Shown here: piece by piece, positions 17,129-25,789 of the stretch
Layout of the letters: each line of letters starts with the position of its first letter
Numbering within the stretch: position 1 is the stretch's first letter
Assembly (NCBI GenBank): GCA_963824225.1
Contig: CAWGOF010000003.1
Coordinates: 372,001-436,000, forward strand
Direction of reading: 5' to 3'
Length of the DNA: 64,000 nt
Origin: CAWGOF01 sp963824225
GTDB lineage: Bacteria > Acidobacteriota > Polarisedimenticolia > Polarisedimenticolales > Polarisedimenticolaceae
Position numbers and translations under genes: made by a program
Notes under the pieces: generated by a model
The model's database searches: none
The model's input: only the letters and a program-made list of their open reading frames with translations
Told to the model about the DNA's origin: nothing

Positions 17129-18277
17129 CTAGCAGGTCGGCAGCTCGTCGAGGACCGCCTGGGCCGCACGCTCGAACACGCCTGGGCCCCCGAGCCGCTC
17201 GCGCACGGCCGCCAGGTCCGACCGCTGGCGCTCGCGCTCCGCGGGCCGATCGAGAAGCCGTGCCAGGTGCTCGGCGACGGTCGCGGGCGTGCACGCACCC
17301 TGGATCAGCTCGGGGACGATCCGCCGGCCGGCCACGAGGTTCGGCAGCGCCACGTGGTCCACGCGGACGAGCAGCCGGCCGACGAGGTACGACAGCGGGG
17401 CCATGCGGTAGACCACGACCATCGGGAGCCCGGTCAGCGCGGCTTCGAGGCTCGCCGTACCCGAGGTCACGGCGCCAGCGACGCAGGCGCCGAGCACCGC
17501 GGGGAAGTCACCGTCGCTCGCCGTCACGCCGTCGACGCCCGCGGCGGCGATCGCCTGCGTGACAGCGGTGCGGTCGAGGCCCCGCGCGACGGGCACGAGG
17601 AACTGCGGTGCCGGGCGCCGCGGCGCGAGGAGCGATGCGGCGCCGAGCAGCACCGGCAGCATGCGCGAGACCTCGGACGGCCGGCTCCCCGGCAGGAGTG
17701 CGATCGCCGGCCGGTCGGGGACGAGGCCGGCGCGCTCGCGGACCTCGTCGACCGCGACCGCGGGCGTGCGGTCCTCGACCGCCGGATGGCCGACGAACGT
17801 CACGGGCACGCCCGCGGTCTCGTAGAACCGCTCCTCGAACGGGAACAGCACGAGCATCCGCCTCACGTGACGGCGGATCGTTCGTACTCGACCGCGGCGC
17901 CAGGCCCAGATCTGCGGGCTGACGAAGTACACGATCGGCGTGCCGGCGCGCGCGGTGCGCCGGGCGAGGCGCAGGTGAAAGTCGGGGAAGTCGATCGGAA
18001 CGAACAGATCGGGCCGCTCGGCGTCGAGCGCCTGCTCGAGCGCGCGGCGGGCGCGTAGGATCGCGGGCAGGCGGCCGAGCACCTCGGCAAAGCCCACGAC
18101 GGCGACGTCGGACGAGCGGGCCACGAGCCGCACCCCGGCTGCGGCCATGCGCTCGCCGCCCATCCCGACGAGCTCGACCGACGGCCGGCGCTCGCGCAGC
18201 GCGAGCGCGAGACCCGCCCCGAGTCGGTCGCCCGACGCCTCGCCGGCGCTGATCACGATGCGCGGTCCACGAGTCAT
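17129..18277 (-). CDS. lpxB: Lipid-A-disaccharide synthase
   Basis: A 382-residue inner-membrane-associated GT19 enzyme joining UDP-2,3-diacylglucosamine to lipid X to form the lipid A disaccharide. Motifs are ISAGEASGDRLGAGLALAL at the N-terminus, LVGMGGERMAAAGVRLV, PDLFVPIDFPDFHLRLAR, YFVSPQIWAWRRGRVRTIRRHVRRMLVLFPFEERFY, FVGHP, LLPGSRPSEVSRMLPVLL, and the C-terminal SGTASLEAALTGLPMVVVYRM. Its presence supports an LPS-bearing outer membrane. The ATG at 18277 overlaps the acyltransferase stop (ATGA). It ends 12 bases before yicC and continues the same transcript. Confidence 0.95.
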   Translation of the reverse strand: MTRGPRIVISAGEASGDRLGAGLALALRERRPSVELVGMGGERMAAAGVRLVARSSDVAVVGFAEVLGRLPAILRARRALEQALDAERPDLFVPIDFPDFHLRLARRTARAGTPIVYFVSPQIWAWRRGRVRTIRRHVRRMLVLFPFEERFYETAGVPVTFVGHPAVEDRTPAVAVDEVRERAGLVPDRPAIALLPGSRPSEVSRMLPVLLGAASLLAPRRPAPQFLVPVARGLDRTAVTQAIAAAGVDGVTASDGDFPAVLGACVAGAVTSGTASLEAALTGLPMVVVYRMAPLSYLVGRLLVRVDHVALPNLVAGRRIVPELIQGACTPATVAEHLARLLDRPAERERQRSDLAAVRERLGGPGVFERAAQAVLDELPTC

Positions 18278-18966
18278 CCACGAGCCTCGGGGCGCGGATC
18301 CTCGCGCGCGAGGCCCACGGCGTCGTCCGCTTCGTCGGTCAACCGATCGAGGAGCGCCTCGAGGTCGACGCGCGCGGCCTCGCACGCCGCGGGGTCCGCG
18401 TCCCGCGGCACGAACAGCGGGTCGCCGTACACGAACACGGCCCGGCCGAACGGCAGCGGGACGAGCGTCCGATCCCACGAGCCCAGGCGGCGCGCCGGTC
18501 GGGCGGAGTAGCTCACGGGCACGATCGGCGCGCCGGCGAGCTTCGCCAGGGCGATCACGCCGGGCTGCACGCGGCGTCGGGGTCCGCGGGGTCCGTCGGG
18601 CGCGATGCCGATGTCCGCACCACCCCGCGACCGGCGCAGCACGTCGCGCAGACCCGCGGCCCCACCGTCGGTCGTCGAGCCCCACGCCTGATCGATGCCG
18701 AAGCGTCGCATCACCTGGCCCAGGAGACGCGAGTCCCGGTGCCGGCTGTGCAGCACGACCATCCGTCGATCGGGGTACGCGTGACGCATCAGGACGAGGC
18801 GCGCGTGCCAGAACACCAGCACGTACGGACCGTGTGCTGCGCGGGCCGTCGCCAGCGCCTCGCGGTTGCGGTACGTGACGCGGACGGTCGCGCCGAGCAG
18901 GCGGATGTACGCGTAGGCAAATCGGGGTGCGAGCGCGGACAGCACACGGCTGCGGAGAAGACTCAT
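18274..18966 (-). CDS. DUF374-type lysophospholipid acyltransferase family protein
   Basis: A 230-residue membrane-associated acyltransferase-like protein of the DUF374 group, found beside lipid A genes in many deltaproteobacteria and thought to acylate lipid A or a related lipid. Visible features are VLVFWHARLVLMRHAYPDRRMVVLHSRHRDSRLLGQVMRRFGI, the GSTTDGGAAGLRDVLRRSRGG segment, APDGPRGPRRRVQPGVIALAKLAGAPIVPVSYSA, and W-plus-FG-PLFVP endings. The canonical HxxxxD motif is replaced by the family's HSRHRD version. ATG 18966 is chosen because longer starts would overlap the divergent promoter region. A TACACT -10-like box lies just upstream with no ribosome site. The 3' end is coupled to lpxB. 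Confidence 0.85.
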   Translation of the reverse strand: MSLLRSRVLSALAPRFAYAYIRLLGATVRVTYRNREALATARAAHGPYVLVFWHARLVLMRHAYPDRRMVVLHSRHRDSRLLGQVMRRFGIDQAWGSTTDGGAAGLRDVLRRSRGGADIGIAPDGPRGPRRRVQPGVIALAKLAGAPIVPVSYSARPARRLGSWDRTLVPLPFGRAVFVYGDPLFVPRDADPAACEAARVDLEALLDRLTDEADDAVGLAREDPRPEARG

Positions 18967-18980
18967 GGCCGAGCCGGTCG

Positions 18981-18986
18981 AGTGTA
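18981..18986 (-). promoter_or_regulatory. Putative -10 box for the acyltransferase-lpxB operon
   Basis: TACACT on the minus strand ends 14 bases before the ATG at 18966. No good TTGACA-like -35 is seen at 17 bases. No ribosome binding site lies between, suggesting a very short leader. Confidence 0.35.
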
Positions 18987-19006
18987 GCAGGTCGCGCGGC
19001 CCCGCG

Positions 19007-19035
19007 TTGACGCTCCCTGGCGGCGCCGCTATCCT
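19007..19035 (+). promoter_or_regulatory. Sigma-70-type promoter for the nucleotidyltransferase-UXS pair
   Basis: TTGACG (19007-19012), a 17-base spacer, and TATCCT (19030-19035). The predicted start of transcription is near 19042, about 7 bases before the ATG at 19049, so the message would be almost leaderless. The position of this promoter argues against any longer version of the gene. Confidence 0.6.
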
Positions 19036-19048
19036 CGCCCACGCGCCG

Positions 19049-20155
19049 ATGAATCCAGAGCTGCACGCGGCGCGCGTCCTGCTCGCGATCGTCCGCGAGC
19101 GGCTCGACGACGCGCGCACGCTCGTACGTCAAGACGGTCTCGACGACGACACGTTCGTCGCGCAATGCCGCGCTTCGGACGTTCACCCGTGGATCCACGC
19201 CCGGCTCGGCGCGCCGGACGCCGCGGGGATCGCGAGTCCCGCGGTCGAGCGCGCGCTCGGCGCCCTGCGCGACCGCGTGCGACGCGACAACCTGCTGCTC
19301 GTCGCGCGCGCCGAGCTGGCCCTGGCCGTGCTGTCCCGCGCCGGCGTGCGTCCGGTCGTGCTCAAGGGCACCGATTTCCTGCACCGCCTGTATCGCTCGC
19401 TCGACGAGCGAACGGTCGACGACGTCGACCTGTTGATCCGACCTGCGGAGCTCGAGGCCAGTCTGCGCTCGCTCGTCGCCGCCGGGTTCCGGCTGCCCGA
19501 AGAGCCGCGGGCGTTGCACTACGTCCGGACGAGCCACCACGTTCCGCTCGGGGGTCCGGGGCCGATCGGCGTGGACTTCGAGCTGCACTGGAACCTGGCC
19601 CAGAGCGGGCGGTTCCGCATCGATGCGACGGCGCTCGTGGACCGCGCGTTGCCGATCGCGATCGGCTCCGAGCGCGGTCTACGCCTGGCACCGACGGACG
19701 CGGTCGCGCACCTCGTGCTGCACCATTTCACGCACTACTTCGACCGCCGTTTGAAGTGGATCGTCGACCTGGCCCACATCGAGCGCGCGGAGCCGATCGA
19801 CTGGCCGGCGGTCGTGGCCACACTGCGGGCGTGGGGCGCGACGCAGCCGGCCGCCGCTGCCCTCGTGCACATGCACAAGCTCGTCCCCGATCTCGTGCCG
19901 CAGGCGGTCCTGCGGGCTCTGCCGCTGGCCCCGTGGCGCTCGGCGCTCGCGCGGCCGTTGCGCTCGGCGCATCCGCTCGAGCTGTGGCGCGGCACGCGGC
20001 GGCGGGACGTACAGCTGTGGCTCGCCGCCGTGCTCCACGAGCGGCCGGCCGATCTGCCGGGGTGGCTGCTCCATCGCCGGCGCCGCGAGAGTCGACCGTC
20101 GGGGCATCCGCTCGACGCCGTCGTCCGTGCGCTCGCCGCCGGAGGCGGACGATGA
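19049..20155 (+). CDS. Nucleotidyltransferase family protein (NTP_transf_5-like)
   Basis: A 368-residue protein of the uncharacterised nucleotidyltransferase family PF14907-like. Diagnostic is RPVVLKGTDFLHRLYRSLDERTVDDVDLLIRPAELEASLRSLVAAGF, with the DxD-type metal pair in DDVDLL. A later HHFTHYFDRRLKWIVDLAHIERAEPIDW matches the family's second conserved block. Such proteins recur in exopolysaccharide clusters and peptide-modification loci, but their substrate is unknown. The ATG at 19049 is chosen because it lies just after a strong promoter, and an in-frame start at 18965 would sit upstream of it. The stop overlaps the next start (ATGA), so it is coupled to the UDP-glucuronate decarboxylase gene. 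Confidence 0.8.
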   Translation: MNPELHAARVLLAIVRERLDDARTLVRQDGLDDDTFVAQCRASDVHPWIHARLGAPDAAGIASPAVERALGALRDRVRRDNLLLVARAELALAVLSRAGVRPVVLKGTDFLHRLYRSLDERTVDDVDLLIRPAELEASLRSLVAAGFRLPEEPRALHYVRTSHHVPLGGPGPIGVDFELHWNLAQSGRFRIDATALVDRALPIAIGSERGLRLAPTDAVAHLVLHHFTHYFDRRLKWIVDLAHIERAEPIDWPAVVATLRAWGATQPAAAALVHMHKLVPDLVPQAVLRALPLAPWRSALARPLRSAHPLELWRGTRRRDVQLWLAAVLHERPADLPGWLLHRRRRESRPSGHPLDAVVRALAAGGGR

Positions 20156-21105
20156 AGCACGGCACGGTGCTCGTGACGGGTGGCGCCGGGTTCCTCGGAT
20201 CGCACCTGTGCGATCGGTTCCTGGCCGACGGCAACCGTGTCCTGGCGATGGACAATCTGCTGACCGGCTCGCTCGACAATCTGCGGCATCTCGACGGCCG
20301 GCCGGACTTCGAGTTCCTGCGCCACGACGTGACCGAGACGATCGACGTCTCTGGCCGCATCGACGCGGTCGTGCACTTCGCGAGCCCGGCGAGCCCCCAG
20401 GACTACCTGGACTATCCGATCCAGACGCTCAAGGTCGGCTCGCTTGGCACGCACAAGACGCTCGGCCTGGCCAAGCGCCACGGCGCGCGGTTCCTCCTGG
20501 CCTCGACGTCCGAGGTCTATGGCGACCCGCTCGTCCATCCGCAGCCCGAGACGTACTGGGGCAACGTCAACCCGGTCGGCCCTCGCGGGGTGTACGACGA
20601 GGCCAAGCGGTTCGCCGAGGCGCTGACCATGGCGTACCACCGCGTGCACCGCGTCGACGCGAAGATCGCGCGGATCTTCAACACGTTCGGTCCGCGCATG
20701 CGCCTGGACGACGGTCGGGCGATCCCGAACTTCCTGATCCAGGCGCTGACCGGAGCGCCGTTGACCGTGTTCGGCGACGGGAGCCAGACGCGCTCGTTCT
20801 GCTACGTCGAGGACCTCGTCGACGGGCTCGTGCGGCTGCTCGCCTCGCCCTTGAACGAGCCGATCAACCTGGGGAACCCGAGCGAGTGGACCGTGCTGCG
20901 GATGGCCGAAGCGATTCGGGACTTGGCCGATAGCCGCTCGCCGATCGTCCGGCGCGAGCTACCGGTCGACGACCCGCGCGTGCGCCAACCGGACATCGCG
21001 CGCGCCGAGCGCGACCTGGGCTGGACGCCGCGGGTGTCGATCGACGACGGCCTGCGGCGGACGCTCGACGATTTTCGGCGCCGCATGCCGGTCGTCCGGC
21101 CGTAG
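20152..21105 (+). CDS. UDP-glucuronate decarboxylase (UDP-xylose synthase) type SDR
   Basis: A 317-residue extended short-chain dehydrogenase that most resembles UDP-glucuronate decarboxylases, which make UDP-xylose from UDP-glucuronate using bound NAD. The Rossmann motif is VTGGAGFLGSHLCDRFL, followed by VHFASPASPQDYLDYPIQTLKVGSLGTHKTLGLAK, the catalytic Ser-Tyr-Lys in LLASTSEVYGDP and GVYDEAKRFAEAL, then IFNTFGPRM and FVI-type GDGSQTRSFCYVEDLVDGL. The phrase SPASPxxYxxxPIxTLK is characteristic of this enzyme. A GGAGGCGG ribosome site inside the preceding gene supports ATG 20152. Its substrate would come from Ugd encoded at 33.3-34.6 kb. Confidence 0.9.
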   Translation: MKHGTVLVTGGAGFLGSHLCDRFLADGNRVLAMDNLLTGSLDNLRHLDGRPDFEFLRHDVTETIDVSGRIDAVVHFASPASPQDYLDYPIQTLKVGSLGTHKTLGLAKRHGARFLLASTSEVYGDPLVHPQPETYWGNVNPVGPRGVYDEAKRFAEALTMAYHRVHRVDAKIARIFNTFGPRMRLDDGRAIPNFLIQALTGAPLTVFGDGSQTRSFCYVEDLVDGLVRLLASPLNEPINLGNPSEWTVLRMAEAIRDLADSRSPIVRRELPVDDPRVRQPDIARAERDLGWTPRVSIDDGLRRTLDDFRRRMPVVRP

Positions 21106-21109
21106 CGGC

Positions 21110-23246
21110 CTAGCTGACGCCGGCCTTCGTCGCGACGCGGCGCTTGCGCGCGCCCTTGGCCTTCTCGTCGTCCGCCTCGTAGTAGTACGCACCCGCGTAG
21201 TAGTAGTCCTTGCTGTACGCCCGTTCGATGTCGACGTTGTTCAGCACCGCCCCGACGACGTTCGGGTTCACGGCGCGCAGGCGCGCGAGCGTCTTGCTCA
21301 CGAGGTCCCGATCGGTGTGCGCGTGCCGCACGATCAGCACGATCATGTCGGCGACCGCCGCGAGCTGGGTCGCATCGGCGAGGGTCGCGGCAGGCGGCGA
21401 ATCGAGCAGAACCCAATCGTAGGACTCGCGCAGCGCGGCGACGAGCTCGAGGAACCGGTCGGATCCGAGGAGCTCGGGCGGGCTGGGCGGGATCGGACCG
21501 CAGGCCAGGAGGTGCAGGTTCGGTGGATCGAGGCCTCGAACGTAGGGCGACCAGCCGACGTCCTGCCGGCCGGCGTCGAGCGGCGCGGCGAGGTAGTTCG
21601 TCAACCCCGGGTCGCGCTCCTGGCCGTGGATCGAGTGCTGCACCGGGCGGCGCAGGTCGCAGTCGATCACGATCACCCGATCCCCGGCCGTGGCCAGCGT
21701 CCGGGCCAGGTTCGCCGCGGTCGACGACTTCCCTTCCTGCGGACCGGTGCTCGTGAGCAGGATCACGCGCCGACGATGGTTCTTGCTCGAGAAGATCACG
21801 CTCGTGCGCAACGACTGGTACGCCTCTTTGACCGCGCGCGCCCCGAGCCCCTCGGCCTGGATCTTGGGGATCAGGCCGAGCACCGATAGCCCGAGCCAGC
21901 CGCTCGATGTCGTCGGGCGTGCGGAACGTGTTGTCCAGGTAGTCCAGGAAGAACGCGGCGCCCACCCCGAGGAACAGCCCGAACAGGCCGCCGACGAGCA
22001 GGTTCATCTTGCGGCGGGGCTTGATCGGGTAGAGCGGCTTCGTCGGCTTGTCGAGGACCGACACGTTGTTCGACATCAACGACAGGCCCAGGTTGACCTC
22101 GTTGATCGATTTCTGGATCAGGTCGACGACCTCGCGCTGCGTGTCGGCCTCGGTCTTCTTCAGGTCGTATCCCGACTTGCCGCGCGCGATGTCGACCGAC
22201 AGCTGCTCGGACGTGTGGATCTCCCGGCGCAGGTAGTCCACGTGCTGCCCGGTGATGTCGTGCTGCTGCTCGAGGCTCCCGAGCTTCATGCTGATCCGCT
22301 CTTGGATCCGCTGGCGCACCTTGGCCAGCTCGCTCTCGATCTTCTGGTACTGCTGGTGTCCGGGACGCAGCGAGACCTTCGCGCTCTCCATCTCGAGGTC
22401 GAGCTTGACGCGCTGCGTGTCCAGCTCGCGCAGCGTCACGTCCTCGGCGAGCTCGGGGATCGACAGCACGTCCGCGTCCTCGCGCTGCAGCTCGCGGATG
22501 CGCTGCAGCGTCTGGCCCAGCTTGCTCAGCTCGAGCTCGCTCTTGTTCAGGTCGGCGTTGTAGTCGTGCAGACGACCCTTCACGATCTCGACCTGGTCTT
22601 CCGACGTGAACGCGCTCGACGTCGTCTTGAGCGCGTCGAACCGCTCGGCGTCCTTCTCCGAGAACGAGTCGGTGTACAGCTTGACCTGTTCCCCAATCGT
22701 GTCGAGCGCATGCTGCGTGTTAGCCCTGGCGTTCTCGTAGTTCCGGTCGACGTAGGCCTTCGCGATCTCGCCGACCCACTCGGTCACGTTCTCGGCGTTC
22801 GGACCGGACATGCTGATCTCGATGATCGAGGTCTCGCGGCGCGGCACGGCGACGATCCGATTGCGGAACGTGCCGACGGGATCCGACAATCGGGCGAACT
22901 CGGGGTGCGACGCGAGCCCGAGCTGGTCGAACACGCGCTGGGCCACGCTGCGGCTCTTGATGATCTCGATCTGTGTGTTGTGGTACTTCTCCTCGGCGAA
23001 CCAGCCGTAGCCGGCGACGCCGAGGCCCGACACGTCGCGCCCGGCGGCGATGCGGTTGGCCTGGGGCTGGACCTCGACCGTCGCGCTGGCCTGGTAGATC
23101 GGGGTCTGGAGGAACGTCCAGACGGCGGTCAGGCCGACGACCAGGAGAAATGCCCCGACGACGGTCCAGCGGCCCTGCCAGACGACCTTCCAGTACTCCC
23201 GCAGGTGGGTATCGGACGCCACCCCGGAGGCCGCGCCTCGGTTCAT
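21110..23246 (-). CDS. wzc: Wzc-type polysaccharide co-polymerase / tyrosine kinase (frameshifted)
   Basis: About 711 residues once one frameshift is repaired. The N-terminal half (from ATG 23246) has a Wzz domain, a first membrane segment near residues 28-48, a long coiled-coil periplasmic region, and a second membrane segment (LLVGGLFGLFLGVGAAFFLDYL) after a Pro-rich TKPLYPIKPRRK. The cytoplasmic kinase shows EAYQSLRTSVIFSS, Walker A STGPQEGKSSTAANLA, Walker A' VIVIDCDLRRPV and Walker B WVLLDSPPAA. A Tyr-rich autophosphorylation tail reads YSKDYYYAGAYYYEADDEK. It controls chain length and export together with Wza. The two halves meet near 21889-21892, where one extra G in a GGG run splits DDIERLAR from LSVLGLIPKIQ. 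A separately translated kinase from GTG 21883 is conceivable but less likely. Confidence 0.88.
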
Positions 23247-23324
23247 ACGTTGGCTCCTCGAACCGCCCGGATTACCGCCACAATGTACGCCTGGTCGGCG
23301 GAGGGCTCCACCCCCGCCCGATCG

Positions 23325-24449
23325 TCAGAAGAACCGCCGGGGCACGACGACGATCTCGTCCCCCTCGAGCACCGGGTCGTCGAGCTTGCCCGCCACGACG
23401 TCCTTGATGTTGTACTTGAGCGCCCGGCCGTCCTTGTACCGGATCGTGATCGCCTTCCTGTCGGCCCACTCCGTCAGCCCGCCGACCAGGGCCAGGGCGC
23501 GCAGGAGCGTCGTTCCCTGCTCGATCGGGATCCGGTTGGGCAGCCGCACCTCGCCCTGCACGTAGCAGTACGCCGTCCGCGGCACGTCGACGATGTCCCC
23601 CGAGCGCACGACCGGGTTCATCATCCCGCTCTCGAAGTCCTTGCGCGCGATCCGCTCCTTCTCGTACTTCTCGGTGTCGCCGACCTTGTGCGCGATCTCG
23701 ATCGTCGGCCCCGCGGCCTCGGCGAACCCGCCGGCGTCGGACAGGACCTCCTTGAGACGCGTCCCGCCGCGCAGCGGCACCTTGCCCGGCGACGCCACCT
23801 CACCCGTGACCATGACCCACTGGCTCCGGTACTCGGCGACCGCGACGTCGACCTGCGGGTCGACGAGGTACGACCGTCCGAGAAGGTCGGTGATGCGCGC
23901 GGCGAGCTGCTCGGTCGAGAGGCCGACCGCCGGCACGTCTCCGGCCAGCGGGACCGAGATGGTGCCCGTATGGCCGACCGTCAGCGTCGCCGACAGCTCC
24001 TCGTGGTTGTGCACGGTGACGGCGATCTTGTCGTCGACGCCCAGCCGGTACGCGTTCTCGGACAGCGCTTCGGTCGTCGGAGCGAAGCGGCTCTCGAACG
24101 TGAGGACGAGGAACCCATCCACCACCGCGATGCGCGCCAGGTAGCCCGCGGCGATCGTCAGATCGACGTGGTGGCCGCCGGCCTCGTTCGTCGACACGGC
24201 CGAGTCGTGGATGAACCCGTTCGACGCTTCGGCGAAGTCGAGCGGGAACGAAGCGCCGCGCGGGAGATCGAGAACGACGCGCTTCTCCCCCGGAACGAGC
24301 GTCCACGATCCGGCCGGGCCGGCGGGCAGCTCGATCCGGACGGTCGCCGAAGCCCGACCCGGACCCGCTGGGTTGGTCGGCGCGCCGAGGGCGATCGGGG
24401 CCAGCGCCAGGCCGAGCGCGGTGAGGGTCGATAGCGTTCGATCGAGCAC
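23325..24449 (-). CDS. wza: Polysaccharide export outer-membrane protein (Wza/OPX family)
   Basis: A 374-residue exported protein forming or contributing to the outer-membrane polysaccharide channel. The signal peptide covers roughly residues 1-20 (LSTLTALGLALAPIALGA). An AMIN-like N-terminal domain (residues 35-130) precedes the polysaccharide export domain YRLGVDDKIAVTVHNHEELSATLTVGHTGTISVPLAGDVPAVGLSTEQLAARI. Two SLBB-type modules follow (VMVTGEVASPGKVPLRGGTRLKEVLSDAGGF and CYVQGEVRLPNRIPIEQGTTLLRALALVGGLTEWADRKAI). There is no lipobox. GTG 24449 follows an AGGA ribosome site. It sits 78 bases upstream of wzc in the same direction, the expected partner arrangement. Confidence 0.9.
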   Translation of the reverse strand: MLDRTLSTLTALGLALAPIALGAPTNPAGPGRASATVRIELPAGPAGSWTLVPGEKRVVLDLPRGASFPLDFAEASNGFIHDSAVSTNEAGGHHVDLTIAAGYLARIAVVDGFLVLTFESRFAPTTEALSENAYRLGVDDKIAVTVHNHEELSATLTVGHTGTISVPLAGDVPAVGLSTEQLAARITDLLGRSYLVDPQVDVAVAEYRSQWVMVTGEVASPGKVPLRGGTRLKEVLSDAGGFAEAAGPTIEIAHKVGDTEKYEKERIARKDFESGMMNPVVRSGDIVDVPRTAYCYVQGEVRLPNRIPIEQGTTLLRALALVGGLTEWADRKAITIRYKDGRALKYNIKDVVAGKLDDPVLEGDEIVVVPRRFF

Positions 24450-24462
24450 GGTGTTCCTCGTA

Positions 24463-25752
24463 TTAGAACCAGCCGAAGCGGATCCCGGTGAATACTCTCG
24501 TCGCATCGTAGTCCCCACCCCCGCAGCTCGACGTCCGGGACTGGTGGCTCGCCGACACCCGCAGCGCCAGGCGCTCGTGCGGCAGCCAATCCAGGTACGA
24601 CCCGACGCCCGCGAGCTTGTCCCGGCGGATCTCGAGGCCGCAGCTCGTGGCCGGCTGTCCGGTCGTGGTATCGAGCAGCGGACCGCCGTACGCATTGTAC
24701 GAAAACGACGCCTCGATGCCGAGTCGCGACAGGCGCCAGCTCCGCTCGACCGCCGCGCGAGTGTAGTTCGTCAGGTAGTACGTGTCGTAGGTCGACGGAT
24801 ACGGCTTGCGCGCGAGAAACACGCGCACCGACGTGCGCGGACCGACCGGCAGCGCGATCTCGCCCTCGGCCACGACCGCGTTGAGCGACGATTGCGTCTC
24901 CCCGTCGAGCTCGTACCGCGTGTAGCCGACCTTGAGCGCATACGGCCGTCCGCCGACGAACGTGCCGCGCAGACCGAGGCCGAGCGCGTCGCCCGTCTCG
25001 TGGCGGAACGGCTCGCCCGAGCTCGTCGGATCGTTGGCCACGAAGTGCTCGAAGTCCCGGCCGGTGTAGTTGACCGTGATCCAGCGGTTGAGGCCGCTCG
25101 GGTGGCGGTACTCGGCGCTCCAGTCCCAGCCGCTGTAGTCGAAGAACGGCACGGGGTCGGTTCCCGAGAACGCGAAGTCCACGCGCGACAGCTTCACCTC
25201 GTACCCGGCACGGAGCGGGTTCGAGCGCTGGAGCGTGATATCCACGTCGTTGAGGGTGTAGGGCTCGCCGAGGAACGTGAGCTCGCCACCGGGATTGACC
25301 GCCAGCACGTCCGAGAACCCCGAGGTGTACGTATCGCCGACCACGAGCTCGTCACCCGTCGAGAAACTGAACCGGCCGAGAGCCGCGCCGCGCTGGACCA
25401 GATCGCGGTCGAACGTGTGCTTCGCATAGTGCACCTTCTCGGCTTCGTACCCGAACTCGAAGATGCTCATGCGTACGGGCAGCCGGGCCAGGAGGCCGCC
25501 GCGAAACGTCGTGATCGTGTCCGACTCGGGTCCCGCGTCGTCCGACACCTGAAACAAGTTGTCCTCCGCGCCAGCCGACGTGACGAAGTACGGCGCGAGG
25601 ATGAAGCGGCCCGCGGGGATACCGTCCGGTGCGGGCTCGATGGTTCCCGCGGCGACGGGCACCACGAGGGTCGTCGCGGGAAGGGCGAGCACGGCGAGCC
25701 AGACCGAGGGTCGGGTGCCGACTCGAGGTGTTCGCGGGGGGGTTGCGCTCAC
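24463..25752 (-). CDS. Exopolysaccharide-associated outer-membrane beta-barrel protein
   Basis: A 429-residue predicted outer-membrane barrel. The signal peptide is RPSVWLAVLALPATTLVVPVAAG (residues about 14-36). The mature chain alternates hydrophobic and polar residues throughout (for example FILAPYFVTSAGAEDNLFQV, SVRVFLARKPYPSTYDTYYL) and ends TRVFTGIRFGWF with the C-terminal aromatic typical of BAM substrates. It resembles the surface barrels found next to Wza in EPS loci, which may help pass polymer through the outer membrane; the exact family is not recognised. GTG 25752 is chosen because it precedes the signal peptide without overlapping wecA. A GTG at 25821 would add 23 residues and overlap it by about 32 bases. 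It lies 13 bases upstream of wza. Confidence 0.75.
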   Translation of the reverse strand: MSATPPRTPRVGTRPSVWLAVLALPATTLVVPVAAGTIEPAPDGIPAGRFILAPYFVTSAGAEDNLFQVSDDAGPESDTITTFRGGLLARLPVRMSIFEFGYEAEKVHYAKHTFDRDLVQRGAALGRFSFSTGDELVVGDTYTSGFSDVLAVNPGGELTFLGEPYTLNDVDITLQRSNPLRAGYEVKLSRVDFAFSGTDPVPFFDYSGWDWSAEYRHPSGLNRWITVNYTGRDFEHFVANDPTSSGEPFRHETGDALGLGLRGTFVGGRPYALKVGYTRYELDGETQSSLNAVVAEGEIALPVGPRTSVRVFLARKPYPSTYDTYYLTNYTRAAVERSWRLSRLGIEASFSYNAYGGPLLDTTTGQPATSCGLEIRRDKLAGVGSYLDWLPHERLALRVSASHQSRTSSCGGGDYDATRVFTGIRFGWF

Positions 25753-25789
25753 GGCGAGTCTGGGGTCCGTCGGAATCAACCGCTCGGGG

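Noticed and set aside
15833..18058. 741-codon plus-strand frame across gmk, yicC and lpxB
   Set aside because: It is antisense to three conserved genes and has no homologous motif.
21690..24434. 914-codon open frame on the plus strand over wzc and wza
   Set aside because: It is antisense to clearly conserved genes, has low-complexity Arg/Val/Asp composition, and arises from the lack of stops in high-G+C sequence.
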